Part shown: positions 23,301 to 34,231 of the stretch, one piece after another
How the letters are laid out: each line of letters starts with the position of its first letter
Position numbering within the stretch: the first letter of the stretch is position 1
NCBI GenBank assembly: GCA_033439295.1
Contig: JAVTLE010000018.1
Span: 248,001-312,000 of the forward strand
Direction of reading: 5' to 3'
Length of the DNA: 64,000 nt
DNA from: Deuterostichococcus epilithicus
Taxonomy: Eukaryota > Chlorophyta > Trebouxiophyceae > Prasiolales > Stichococcaceae
Position numbers and translations under genes: made by a program
The notes under the pieces: model-generated
Told to the model about the DNA's origin: nothing
Seen by the model: the letters and a program-made list of their open reading frames with translations, nothing else
The model's database searches: none

Positions 23301-23720
23301 CAGGGTTCGGCCAAACGGATAACGCGTCTGAACGTGAACGCGTTTGGAGCGCGTCTGAACGTTTCCCTCTCAACGCACCCAAACGCCAAACGCTTCGCAG
23401 ACGGCACACGTGAGTGTCGTCAGACAAGTCAGTCAGTCAGTCAGGCGACAACGTGCTGCTAGGACAAGACATCTCTTTGTGCAGATCTAAAGCAAGCATG
23501 CTTGGAAAGCTTTGTTGAGCCTCCCAGGCATCGTAATAGCCTGCCTCAATACTCCAGCAGCGCTTGCAGCACTGCCTATGTCAGAATTACCTCAGCACCT
23601 CTAGGCTGACTAAGGTTTGCGGTTTGCACAGCCGTTTCAGACGCATTTGTCGTGAAAACGCGTTTCAAACGCGGTCAACGGCAGCCAGAAATGCCCAAAC
23701 GCGCGTTAGGCCGAACCCTG
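23301..23720 (+). mobile_element. hAT-type non-autonomous transposon, family C copy 2
   Basis: A 420-bp element with ends CAGGGTTCGGCCAAACG and GCGTTAGGCCGAACCCTG and the exact 8-bp duplication AGCAGAAT (23293-23300 and 23721-23728). Ends and subterminal AACGCGTT repeats match the 853-bp element at 21502-22354, so this looks like its shorter derivative. No coding capacity. Confidence 0.93.
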
Positions 23721-23869
23721 AGCAGAATGACAGCATGCTAACAGTATCAAGCTGCGTACTAACAAGACCGTATCTCCAGACTCTGCGACGTTTCATGCGA
23801 CGTTTGAGCAGCGGTTTATCATTCTCAACAGTGACACTACTTAGCTTCATTGCTTCATTGCCTTATTGC

Positions 23870-24480
23870 TGAAAAAGGGTGCACACACATACATTAGAAG
23901 AAAGGAGGCATAGTTCTCCTCTCTCTCCCTCTCTCTCCACTCGTTCATCCTTTGTACCTATGTGTTTCCTTTCTGGATGCGGCGGAAGAACGAAGTTACA
24001 TACATACAACAGAAGAACAGAAAGCTTCCGTTGTATGCCGGTTTCTTGTTCCAGGACGCGGCCAAATAACAAGGTTGTGGGTGCATCACATGTTCGGAGT
24101 TTCTTTTGGGAGAGAGGAGGGAATAGAAGAAGCAGAGACGGTCGCAAGGATCTCCGGGTTGAAGTCAAAGAGATCAAGACTGGCGGCAATCGGGATTAAA
24201 ATGGAGGCCTGAGCGTTTCCCGCCAAAAGTAGGACCTAGATGTAGTAATGGAAGAACAGGTAATGGAAGAACAGGCATAATACACAACCGAAGAAATTTC
24301 AGCCTTTCATCTGTCGCATGCGTTTCATTACGCTTGGTGCGGCCGCCGGAGAACGAACGAAGGCACACGCATACAATAAAAGCGATGAGGGCATTTTCTT
24401 TCGATCTATGCGCTTTTCTTCTTTCTCTTCTCTCTCTCCCTCTCTCTTATGCATTTAGGTGTTTCCTCTTTGTAGTGCGG
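23870..24480. repeat. Palindromic TTCCGTTGTATGC repeat cluster
   Basis: Repeated pairs of opposing units, for example catacatacaacagaagaac (minus orientation) next to gcttccgttgtatgccgg, each near a ggatgcggcggaagaac or gacgcggccaaa core; further units at about 24275-24385 and 24470. Hairpin potential is high. Confidence 0.65.
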
Positions 24481-24489
24481 CCAAAGAGA

Positions 24490-24770
24490 AGGTACGCATA
24501 TTAAACAATGGGCGTTCGCCAGGAGCGAGATGCGAGTTTGATCGTTGGTCGAAAGGGGCCAGTCGAAAGGGAGCAGCCAGGTGGCCGAGGAATGCATGAC
24601 AGTACAGGGCAGGCACGCTGTAGCGAAAACAGCTGCAGCACAAGGACAGATCTCAACAAGCAGCAGCTGGCATGGAATTCTCATAAGTCTGTGATCGCAG
24701 GACTGATACAGCTTGCAAATCAGCATGCTCCAGGGCACTGACGACTCAGGGTGAAGGAATATTTCATGAA
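24490..24770 (-). repeat. Dispersed repeat D, copy 1
   Basis: On the minus strand this segment matches the two tandem copies at 36980-37265 and 37270-37545: shared blocks include gccctggagcatgctgattt, ccatgccagctgctgc, ttttcgctacag, attcctcggcca and cctggcgaacgcccattg. Function and class are unknown; no clear terminal repeats were found. Confidence 0.75.
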
Positions 24771-25002
24771 ATGTGCATCACAGTCAGCGCGACGTGAATT
24801 CCCACGCTGAACCTGCTCGCACATCACTGCAGAAGCAGTTTTGATGTCTGCTGAACGAGCAGGCGGGATTTGCCGCATGCATGCAGCTCGTCAGGCGACC
24901 ATCTCCAACTTGGACACGAACAGCCCCCCTGGTACTTGGTAAATTTACCCACGAGCAACTTGGCCAGCCCGCGTGTTACTGATTACAGACCTGTGACCAT
25001 TT

Positions 25003-25427
25003 TTTCCCTCGTCGTTGATCCCTCCGAAACACCCCTTTTGCGAGATGCTGCAGCGCGCAGCGGCTGCCAGCTGCAGCAGCTGTGCAACTGCTCTGCAGCC
25101 CGAAGACTTCCGAATCACAGTCTGCGTCTGGCAATCGCCAGTATCACCCTCGTTTTCACACCTAGCAATAAGTACCCAGAATCATCCCCCGTTCTGTGGA
25201 AAATCGTACTAAGGGCGCGGAAACGATTCTTACATCAAATCTAACAACGCCAGCTGCTGGGGTGCCATAGGCACGGCAAGCCGCAGCACGAGGCGCCTGC
25301 CTCACGCAAGCTCTGCAGAGTGACCCAAGGAACAGCTGACGGAGCATGGAAGACCAGAAGACGCAGGAGGGCAGCTGGCAGAAGGCGCAAGAGGTTACCC
25401 GTCGACGACTCTTAGGGTATTCTACTT
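25003..25427 (+). repeat. Dispersed repeat E, copy 1 (inverted relative to 36366-36818)
   Basis: About 420 bp matching the minus strand of 36366-36818. Shared blocks include gtcgttgatccctccgaaac, gcgcagcggctgccagctgc, ttccgaatcacagtctgcgt, ggcgcggaaacgattcttac and gacgactcttaggg at the right end. The two copies differ by several small insertions. Element class unknown. Confidence 0.8.
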
Positions 25428-25990
25428 TTCTTTCTTTTGTAAGTGGGTATTTTCTTCAACGGCATGTAGGGAAGAAGGAAGCGTATGCAACGAACGAAAG
25501 AGAAGGCGGAGAGGGAGAGAGAGAGAGCGAGCGTGAAGCTGGAAACAAGGAAACACGTACAACGGAAAGAAAGAGGTTCCTTTTTGTTGTAAATGTTTGT
25601 CTTCTCAGCCGCTTTCAGGAAAGAAGGGAGACGTGTGTGACAAAAGAAAGACTGGAGAGAGGGGAGAGTCAGGAGAGCATTGATCTTCCTTTCTTCTGTT
25701 GGACATTCAACTTTTTCATGAACCGAGGACCCCGAAGTTTTGCCAGTACTGACCAACACGTCCTATCTTCCATTGTAGCAGGCCTTGAGGCGGATAGGTA
25801 ACCAGGGGAAACCTGCAGAGAAAGAATGCGAGGGAGCTGTGGAGTTGGGAACATACAAAAAGGGAAATCGGAGAAAAGAGTGGAGAGAGAGGGAGAGATG
25901 GGGAGATGTGGATCTGCCAACAACAGAAGCGCATGCAACGGACGAATAGCGAGTGCAACGAAGAAGTGAGGGAAGAAGAAAGAGAAAGAG
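25428..25990. repeat. Palindromic repeat units in purine-rich sequence
   Basis: Mostly minus-oriented units such as cacgtacaacggaaagaaag and gcgcatgcaacggacgaata, alternating with cctttcttctgttgg, set in gagaga-rich sequence. Part of the same family as the clusters at 22.8, 24.0 and 29.7 kb. Confidence 0.6.
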
Positions 25991-26409
25991 GAAGAGAACA
26001 AGTCTTTTATCTTTCAACCCTGTAATACAATACGTGTACCTCTCTCAAAAACTAAAGACCCAAGGTGTCGCACTTGGAGTATTGTCGGGTGGACAGAAAG
26101 GGCAAATGAAAGAAGCAGTATGGGGTGTGACCCGGGTCAGGAGTGCTTCGAAGTTCCCAAGATAAGTTCAGCATGGCACGTGACAACGGACATCAATATT
26201 CAATACTCAAGGACGTATAGAAGAAAACAGACAAGGAAAAGGAAGGAAGAGTTACCTACAGGCTATTCAAGTGACAATTAGGGGTATTTGATGCGTATCT
26301 GAACACATTCAATACCCCTAGGACAATCCGCAGACAACGCCCTGAACACCCGCCGATAGCTGAGCAAGGCAACCTAACTTTTAAAACAAGCCAACCGTAC
26401 GTCGCAATG

Positions 26410-29333
26410 TCAAGCGTCCTCTACTCTTGAGAGTGTCTTCATCGGCTCAGGCACTCCCTGAACGAGTAAAGATTCATAGTATGCACGGCAGGTTTGTGCA
26501 CGGGACTGAGTATGTGTCAAGACACGTCACAGGCACATGTTGTTGTGCTGCCGTCATTGCATGCGAGCCTGAGTGCACATGCGCAGCACGACAGACGCCT
26601 TTGTTGCACGCAAACTCCCGACAGTTACCTGCCACCACGTCAGCACTCGACGGCAGCGCTGGTACTCAGACGTGACCAGCGGCTGATGCTTGTGAATTGC
26701 ATCAATCTGCCGCTGAAAAAACACCCGCACTTGCCGCTTTTGGAGGCTGTGTTTGGCCTTGAAGCTGCCAAGGGCAAGCATAGAATGTGATCGACATGTC
26801 TGAAACTGGTATAGGCAAGGCAGCAAAACCCAACCGGGTGTGACATGTGCTGGTGCTGCATTGCCTTGCAAGAACAGTTGTTCAAGTTGTGGCTTTCCGC
26901 ACCCTGCTTTTGCAGAGGAATCAGGGTGCGGCCGGTGAACGATGTAGCCCCTCGGATGCACCATGAAACTGGACACGGGAAGCAACTCATTGGCACAGTG
27001 GGCTAGCAGATTCCGATGGTTTCCATGCGCAGGAGTCCAGAAGAGTATGATCGTGGGCTGAACGGCAGCTGCAAGTGCTGCCTATCTGAAGGGACCCTCA
27101 CCTGGCGCAAATGCCCATAGACTGCGCCAAGACCTGTTGCACCTGCGATGAGAGCACTCTGTCGGATGTGAGCCAGTGAGCCGTTCAGCAAGTTGCTATC
27201 AAAGGGCACAGAAGATGACAGACCATTGCAGCGTGACGCGGCCCAGCAAGATGCACGCGACTTGCAGGAGCACCGCACCTTGTTCAAACCGAAGCCACGA
27301 AATCTGCCATCGAAAGCGACAAAGTGCCGCCGCGACACTATGTACCAAGGTTCGAAATTCCTGCGTACCGCCCGGAGATAAACGCTTCGGTATCTCAACG
27401 CACCAGACAGGCACAGGACACAGACAGGTGGCACATTCGGCCTCGGAGTGGTTGGCGATCTAAACTGCTGACGAAGCATCACGGACTTGCCTTGGAAATG
27501 ACGAGTGTATCCTGTAGTAGTCCGAGCTCACTATCCACCGCAGGAAGTCGGTGTTGTTGTGTCCGATCGGGAAGTCTGACTGATGGAAAAACTCCAGCTG
27601 CCCTGTGCCATCTTCCCTCCACATTGCCGCCACACTTTCCTTGCCACCTACGTTCGTAATGCCAGCCGCATTTTTGACGCAATGCAACGAGGTTCAACCG
27701 CCCGTCCACGTGAAGAAAGCAAAGCATTGCTGCATGTCACTGGACGCATGCTGTCGGCATTTCAGGACGCTTTGCACCAACCTGCTGCTGCTTTTTTTGC
27801 GGCTTCAGGGCTCTCTGCCTGAAAAGCCGGAATGATCACAACCTTTTTCGAGTCCACGATCCGCCAGAGCCGCTTCAATCTGCAGACACAGGGCTGGTCA
27901 AAGGATCTGACCAACAGAGAGTGGTTGTTCATAAAAAAACATCGAGCAACACCCGAAGAGGGCTCTAATCGTTGTCCTACAGGATCCGACCCCCGTCAAA
28001 CACTGTTGGCAGGATGCTCCTCACTCTTTGGGGCTGCGGATGGAATCGATCAGCGCTGAGCCGACCAGCATGTCGCTGTTGCACAAGAAGATCATCTTGG
28101 TGTTTACCAGCAGCAGCGCCTGGCCGAACACAAACAGACAGCAGTGATTAAAATGGAAATTAAATGGCCGGCAGTTGGGGGCTTGTGCATTGCACATCTT
28201 GCGACCAACGGCTTCTGTGCAAGACACCTGGTTTCGCAGAGCATTGACGGGAAACAGCAGCCGAAGGGCATCCTCCGTAACGACCTCGGAGTACAGGGCC
28301 ATGTCCATTTTGCACGACTGCATCGCTTCCATCCTGCACATTTCCGCCGCCAAAAAGACACACCTCAGCAGGTGGTTCCCGCTTGACGACTTCGAGGATG
28401 TACACAAGCCGACAGATTGACACTGCAGTCTCGGAGGCGCAAGCCAGGATTACCTTGCGAAGGAACGCCGGGCTTTGTTCCGGGCCGTCGATGCTGCAAC
28501 CGTAAAGTTTGCCTGTGCGTTCAGTGTCAGGCCAACATACAGGGCTGCAGAGATAGGAAACGGCCAGGAGCCGCACAAGCCCTCCAGTAAATCGAGACGA
28601 TCCAGCGAGGCTGTCAGCATCATGGTAACATCATCCGAATCGCGCGGCATGGTGCTGATGGCCACGCTCTCGAGCACCAGCCTGCACAGGAACAGCGGTG
28701 CATCCAATGGAGGTGGGCGTGCAGCTGCAGCAAGTGGGCAGCACGTCAGCAAGACTGATGCATCCCAGGCCTACCTCGTGGCGTCCTCCCGGAAGAACGA
28801 GTCCACATCATATGGGCGAATGCGCTCCCCCGGAATCGACGCCTCCATGCTCATGCAAGCCTGCAGCTCCCTGGCAGTGTCTGCACACAAGGAGCACGCA
28901 TCCGCGCGACTCGAGGCACCATTGGAATTGTGTATATGGATGATGGAGGGACGCTCCCATGTGCCGATCCTGACGCTGGGCGATGGAAGTACAAGACCGA
29001 CTGCTCATGCAAGCCTGACCTGGTTGCGAAGGTGCCCGGCTGGCGCTTCGTGTCGCGGCCTGGGAGCCAGCACATTGGAAAGTCAGCTGCACACTGCTGT
29101 CACAAACGTTGCAGCACGTGCGGATCATCGAGCAAGCACCGAGCCCTCCAGGCGGGCCATATACATACCGGCCAACGTGCTGAGGGGGTGGCTGCATCGT
29201 CTCCGTTGCGTTTGTCGTGCGCCGCGGGCAACCAAAGCAGCAAAATCAGCACGAGTACGCAGGTGACGGCGGCCGTGCTGCTGCGACGACGCCATGATGG
29301 TGAACGGTCCACACGGACAGCGTGGTACTGCAT
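26410..29333 (-). CDS. LARGE-like glycosyltransferase (GT49 family), copy B
   Basis: Predicted Golgi type II membrane glycosyltransferase, paralogue of copy A. Twelve exons join in phase: 29333-29165, 28880-28775, 28681-28454, 28333-28228, 28119-28025, 27879-27782, 27647-27503, 27360-27279, 27142-27102, 26968-26903, 26764-26629, 26457-26410 (439 residues). A signal anchor (AAVTCVLVLILLLWL, residues 21-35) is followed by family blocks ASLDRLDLLEGLCGSWPF, ALYSEVVTEDALRLLFPVNA, FLCNSDMLV, FPIGHNNTDFLRWIVSSDYY, AFDGRFRGFGLNK and GYIVHRPHP. As in copy A the expected DxD reads N-S-D. Six internal exons (4, 5, 8, 9, 10, 11) have exactly the same length as in copy A. The start is the ATG preceding the anchor; a longer frame upstream lacks a good start. 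Confidence 0.84.
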
Positions 29334-29639
29334 GGAGGTTGACCAAAATACATGCATGCCAAAGGTGCACAGCAATTTGAGATTGCTGAATGCCTCTGGT
29401 TGCATGCGGACAGCACGGTTTGGATGAGGGTGTGGCGCTGTTCGCATCTCGGAGAAAGAATTGCACTTGGGCGCATGATTGGATTCCCGGACCCGGGGGT
29501 TTCACCACCCCTCGCGAGGGCCAGCCCGGTTCATGGGCAAGGCAATTTGTGCATCATGGGCAAGGCAATCTGTGCATCGCTCAGCCGTTGCATGTGTTTC
29601 CTATGTTTCGCCTTAATAAGGTATCAAAGATGCAATAGA

Positions 29640-30680
29640 AGCCGGCCGATTTATTGAAAAAAAATGAAACTACAACAGAAGAACGAACAAGCACGTTCCC
29701 TGTTGTACCTACCTCTAAGGTCTTTGTCTCTCCCTTGTCCATCCTTTCTTCCGTTGTATGCCGTTTTCTTGCTTCCAAATTCACACATCCCTTTCGTCTC
29801 TCTCCTTTGCTCCATCCGTCCCTCTACACCCTTCTTTCGTTGTGCATGTTTGTTGTTTTCGCTGAATGCGACTGAATACGGCACACACATACACGCACCA
29901 GAAGAAATAAAATTGTTTCTGTAATCTTCTGTTGTACATATGCGTTTTTCTTGCTCTGGTGCTACAGCGTTTGCGAGTTCTTTTAGGCAACAGAGAAGAC
30001 ACACACCTGCAGCAGAAAAAGGAACGTAGAAAAGTCTTCCATTCCGTTGTATGCGTTCTCCTTCTTTCCACCTTCCCATCCAACAGTAGTAGAGTCAAGC
30101 ATGCTTCAACCCGATGAGGGACCAAGCTGTGTCGATGTGCGCGCAAGGGCCGGCATGCTGACCATGAGCGACAGCTTCTTCGGCATCGGGGCCCGCGGTG
30201 CTCGCAAATCGAGCGCCACCGCCAGTTGATTATAGCAGCGACGCTAACAACTATAAGTGTTACAATTCTGGCGAAGCGAGGAGGGAGGGAGGGGCGAGCC
30301 ATGCCAAACTTCGGATTACAGGTATTTTCGATTGAAAAACAGCGACATGTGATAGAAGATACAAACTTCCTTCCTTCATTCTGTTATATGTTTTCGTTTT
30401 CCCCGGATGCGGTTGGAGAAAGACGACCGAGTGACTTCCCCAGGAGGACAGCATTTCGACCGGCCCCGCCTCTTCAAATGGGTGAAGGAAAGCATACGCT
30501 GGCTGGAAACAAGAAGAACTTATACCTACGGACAGAGACAACAGGACGTATACCTGACGGAAGGAAGACTGGATGAGGAGAAGCAGGAAGCGTGCGTGAA
30601 ATTGTTCTTCTGTTGTGCGCAGTGTGCCTTCCCTTATGGAACTATTGGCCATATCTAAAGAGAAAGGGAAGTCAACGAAA
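29640..30680. repeat. Palindromic TTCCGTTGTATGC repeat cluster
   Basis: At least eight units in both orientations, for example aaactacaacagaagaacg, tttcttccgttgtatgccgt, ttctttcgttgtgcatgttt, atcttctgttgtacatatgc, ttccgttgtatgcgttctcc and ttctgttatatgttttcg, the last followed by the ggatgcggttggagaa core. This is the densest cluster in the window. Confidence 0.7.
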
Positions 30681-30779
30681 GGAAACATGAACGGAAGAAA
30701 GAGTGGAGAGGGAGCGATGGCATGAGCGAGCATGTGGATCTGGGAGCGAAGGAAACGCACAATACCATCTTTCAACAAG

Positions 30780-31510
30780 AGCGGGAACATTATGCAACGA
30801 AATCGAACAATACATCCTCTTCTTTGTTGTACATTTGCCTTTTCTTCGGCCGCAGTCAAGGAAAAGGAAGCCACATACAACGGAAGAACAAATACGGTTT
30901 TATTCCGTTGTAGGTATAATTTGTGCCTTATTGCTCTTTGCAAATTCATCTGTGCACACCGCTTCCGGCCCGGGACGCAAAACGTTCGAACGTTCCGTTT
31001 TCTCACTACAATTGCAGTACTTTACGACGCGGAACGTCGCAAAGTTATGGACTTCCGGGACGTTTTGCGTCCCAGGCCGAAAGCAGTGTGCACAAATGGA
31101 CTTGCAAACAGCAATAATAATTGTTCCCTTCGACCGCAGTCGGAAAAAAGGCAACCACACACAACTGAAGAGAGTGGAGGAACAGAGAGAAAGGGGAGAG
31201 TTGATGGTTATTCCTTGAAACTGTGCACGTTTGTCATTGATTGAAGCCAGGAACTGTCGCCAGCTGTTGTCCTGTCATATACATACACATGTTCCGAGGA
31301 TTGAGGACCCAAGGTGTCGCCGGCACCGTTCACCACATCCGGGATTCCGTTGCACCAGGTCTTGAGGAGGAAATCAAACGCATACAACATAAGTAAGAAC
31401 TGATGGAGAGAGGTGGAGAGAGATAGAGGGAAAAGAGGGAGAAGAGGGGGAGAGCGAACACGCAGCGCTGGAAACAAGAAATATGTACATAGCACAACGG
31501 AAGAAAGAGT
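30780..31510. repeat. Palindromic repeat units around the foldback element
   Basis: Includes the close opposing pair acatacaacggaagaacaaa and tattccgttgtaggtata near 30876-30920, ttgttgtacatttgcctttt near 30826, and catagcacaacggaagaaag near 31495. Purine-rich sequence follows. Confidence 0.6.
30928..31117 (+). mobile_element. Foldback (long inverted repeat) element
   Basis: Two arms of about 60 bp face each other: left arm ttattgctctttgcaaattc...gggacgcaaaacg, right arm cgttttgcgtccc...tggacttgcaaacagcaataa. They are imperfect inverted repeats around a ~70-bp centre that itself contains the perfect palindrome acgttcgaacgt. No coding capacity. Target-site duplications are not clear. A fragment of the arm sequence recurs near 16945. 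Confidence 0.75.
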
Positions 31511-31853
31511 GGAGAGCGAGAGGGGGATGGACTCGACTTTGAAACCGGCCATTGTACCGTTGGCTTGTGGGCAGTGGCGCGAGAGGAGAAGACGAGAAAC
31601 ACAAGCTTTGCGAACCAGCAGAAGAAGTCGCTCCGATCCAGCGCTGCTCGACATCCAGGAGCACGGACGCAGCATCGTCGCCTCAATTCATCTGGTGCAA
31701 TTCTGAAGCACGCATTCAGGCTGAGACAAACAACAAAGAGGCCGATACGGTAGCGCCTTATGTGCCAGTCGACCGGTATATTTAATCAGTCACCATCTGA
31801 AAGTGTCCACGTGGTTGTGCTTTCCTTTTTAGAGTGCTGAAGCAGCAGTTTGA

Positions 31854-33359
31854 TCAACTGGTAGAGACGCTGACGTTGGTATCGGCAGCACGAGCATACG
31901 TACGCCACTGCCGCTGCAGGCGACCAAAATACTTGCCATCGTCCAAATCGATGGCCTTCTGCCACAGCTGGTTGTAGCCCCCGCATTTGCAAGACTTCCT
32001 ATAATCTGTGTGATTTGCTCGCGTCTCGAGGAAGCACGGCAGGCACCGTGTGGGCTTTGGGCCTTGTCCAAAGTGGACGCAGGTGGCGGCGGGATGGTCG
32101 CCCCAATACCCCTTCCAGTTGAGTGCATCCGGCAACATCGTCATCCGCTTGCGAAAGTAGCCAAGAACCATGGACTCAATCAGTGCTGACTGCCAGTGCG
32201 TCTCCGCGGCCCACCAGTCGATCATCTTCGGGAACTGCTGTTGGCCTCCCGTCACATTTATATACAACACGCCGGCATTTGGAGAGGACCTGCGCTTGTC
32301 TTGGGAACCAACTGCCACTATCGGCGTGTAGGGAATGGTGCTGGCGTCGACATCCTTCACGAACATCACGTCCAGGTCGCTGTACAGGACATGGCTCGTA
32401 TTGAGATTACGCGTATTCACATCGCGGCCGACCAGGTGAGCCAACAGTTTGTCCACGATGAATGGAATGTCAAATCGCGCGTATAGACTCTCGCCCAGAA
32501 AATTCTTCGACTTCGTCTCATTCGCATCGACGGCTGCCTGCATGCAGCTGAGCAACTCAGATGCGCTTGAGTTGGCACCCAAGGTCGGCCTGAATATGGG
32601 CGCTGAGGCTTCGACACCAGTGCACACACATGCGCAAGCGGGCACCTGCCACAGTGGCCAGCGCAGCGATGGATGGTGGAATGTATGGCCGCCGTTGTTG
32701 TCAAACCAACGTACGAAATCGGTTTTCTTGTCAGGATATAACAGGACCGGAACCAGGCTGGGAGCGTGCTTGACCGCGCTTCGTAGCGCAACCTTTCCTG
32801 TGGGCCGTGAACTGAGATGTCAGGAGGACTTTTCGATGGCAATGCAGATCTTATGTTGAAGCGCTGCGACAGAGGTGCGACGCTTGCAAAAACTCACCAT
32901 ACGCCACAAACTCGTTGTATGTCTCCCGAGATAGCTTGGCGACGTGCGAGCAGTTCCGCTTCTCCTTGCATCGTGGCGCCTCATCGACGATGTTCATCAC
33001 CCAAAGCGTTTTCTGTTTCGGTTTCTTCTGAGCCACTGAATTTCGCCGTTTCTCCACTGCTGATGCTCCGGCAGCTGGCACGGCCTGCAGAAAACGAGCG
33101 GAATGCAGCATGAAACAACCACCGGGAGCCATCGTCAAGCTGTCTTAGGAGATGCGTTCTGCCGCTTGACGGGCTACGAGCACGCTAGAACCCTAAGTCC
33201 AGCAAGCGCTACCTCTTGCGCAGGCTGGCTTAGCAGATAGCGAACGGCCAAAGCGCTGGCCAGGCAGGCAGCGAGAAGCCAAAGGAGCTTCCATGCTCGG
33301 GGCCCTCGAAGAAAGGTGCGGGCCCTCCTGACGATCGACAACTTCTGTTTACTGATCAT
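31854..33359 (-). CDS. Type II membrane glycosyltransferase with DxD motif
   Basis: Predicted Golgi nucleotide-sugar transferase; donor and acceptor unknown. Three exons join in phase: 33359-33213, 33084-32898, 32797-31854 (425 residues). The N-terminus is cytosolic-basic, then a signal anchor (LLWLLAACLASALAV, residues 25-39) and a Lys-rich stem. The catalytic part carries SAVKHAPSLVPVLLYPD, VLYSDLDVMFVKDVD with the metal-binding DLD, NAGVLYINVTG, and CVHFGQGPKP near the end, typical of GT-A fold enzymes of the GT8/GT32 type. Several N-x-S/T sites fit a secretory location. It is not closely related to the two GT49 genes nearby. The start is the only ATG before the anchor. Confidence 0.82.
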
Positions 33360-33695
33360 GACACTGCGATGCCTGCGGCTCGAGCCCTTCCTCGAGCCGA
33401 TCCAACTACAAATGTGCTCTATGCAGTCTTTTGATCGAGGGCCGGTTCTAAAGGCTGGTGAACTGGGAGGAATGCTGGTACTTGATGTTTACATAGTACA
33501 TACGGACATACCCCCACTCCATGGGGATTGTGTCATGGTTTGTCATGATATTCCCATGCTGCAAAGAAACGCTATCTATTCAAGTCCAGTAGGTACCTCC
33601 TGAAGGGAGCGTGCTAATCCTGTGACCCCCGGATAGGACATGCACCACATTCCCGATTTGCCGATCGTGGCCAATGGCTCCGGCACTAGCCAGTC

Positions 33696-34223
33696 TAGGG
33701 TTGGTAGCCAACCGGTAACCGGGGTTGGTCCTAACCGGGTAACCGATGGGGTTACCAACCAGTAACCGGGGCCGGAAATCCGGTTACCTCCCGGTTACCA
33801 GCCGTTCCCCATTCTAACTTATGTGGATTTTAGCTACCGCCAGGGGGTATGGCGGCGGCTCGGGGGAGTGGCGCAGGGAGATGGGCTTTCTGTGCCACTA
33901 CACAGCGGGAACACTTCCCGAAACAATTTTCTTCACCCCCCAAACGGTTACACTCCACCAGCTGCACCTTGTTGTCCATCTGGGGGTCCATTACTGTCAG
34001 GTCCACGCCATTCGATGTCGAATTGCAAGAGAAATTTGGCATCATGCAGTTTTGTCTCAGAGGCTCGAAAACCAGACAGTAATGATCAGCGAGGTGAAAC
34101 AAGTCCATTTCCGATGAGTTTGGGCAAAAAGGGCGAGGTAACCGGCAGAAACCGGTTAGTAACCGTGGTAACCGTAACCGGTAACCGTAACCGGTCCCAA
34201 CATCCGGTTACTGCCCAACCCTA
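33696..34223 (+). mobile_element. hAT-type non-autonomous transposon, family A copy 2
   Basis: A 528-bp element with the same TAGGGTTG...CAACCCTA ends as 15759-16269 and the exact 8-bp duplication AGCCAGTC (33688-33695 and 34224-34231). The body is nearly identical to copy 1 apart from small insertions and deletions; the near identity suggests fairly recent activity. Subterminal GGTTACCGG repeats are present at both ends. Confidence 0.95.
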
Positions 34224-34231
34224 AGCCAGTC

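Larger units (their letters stand above)
21231..26409. other. Gene-free repeat region between the two GT49 genes
   Basis: The two LARGE-like genes converge on this 5.2-kb stretch. It contains hAT copies at 21502-22354 and 23301-23720, palindromic repeats at 22770-22960, 23870-24480 and 25420-25990, and two dispersed repeats at 24490-24770 and 25003-25427. Polypurine and polypyrimidine runs (gagagaggg, ctctctccc) are common. I see no host gene. Confidence 0.7.
29334..31853. other. Gene-free repeat region
   Basis: About 2.5 kb between GT49 copy B and the DxD glycosyltransferase. It is filled with pyrimidine- or purine-rich sequence and palindromic repeat units (29640-30680 and 30780-31510) and a foldback element (30928-31117). 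No gene recognised. Confidence 0.65.

Noticed and set aside
28475-29266. 263-residue plus-strand open frame
   Set aside because: It lies antisense to GT49 copy B exons 2 and 3, which have correct splice phases and family motifs; the plus-strand product matches nothing I recognise.
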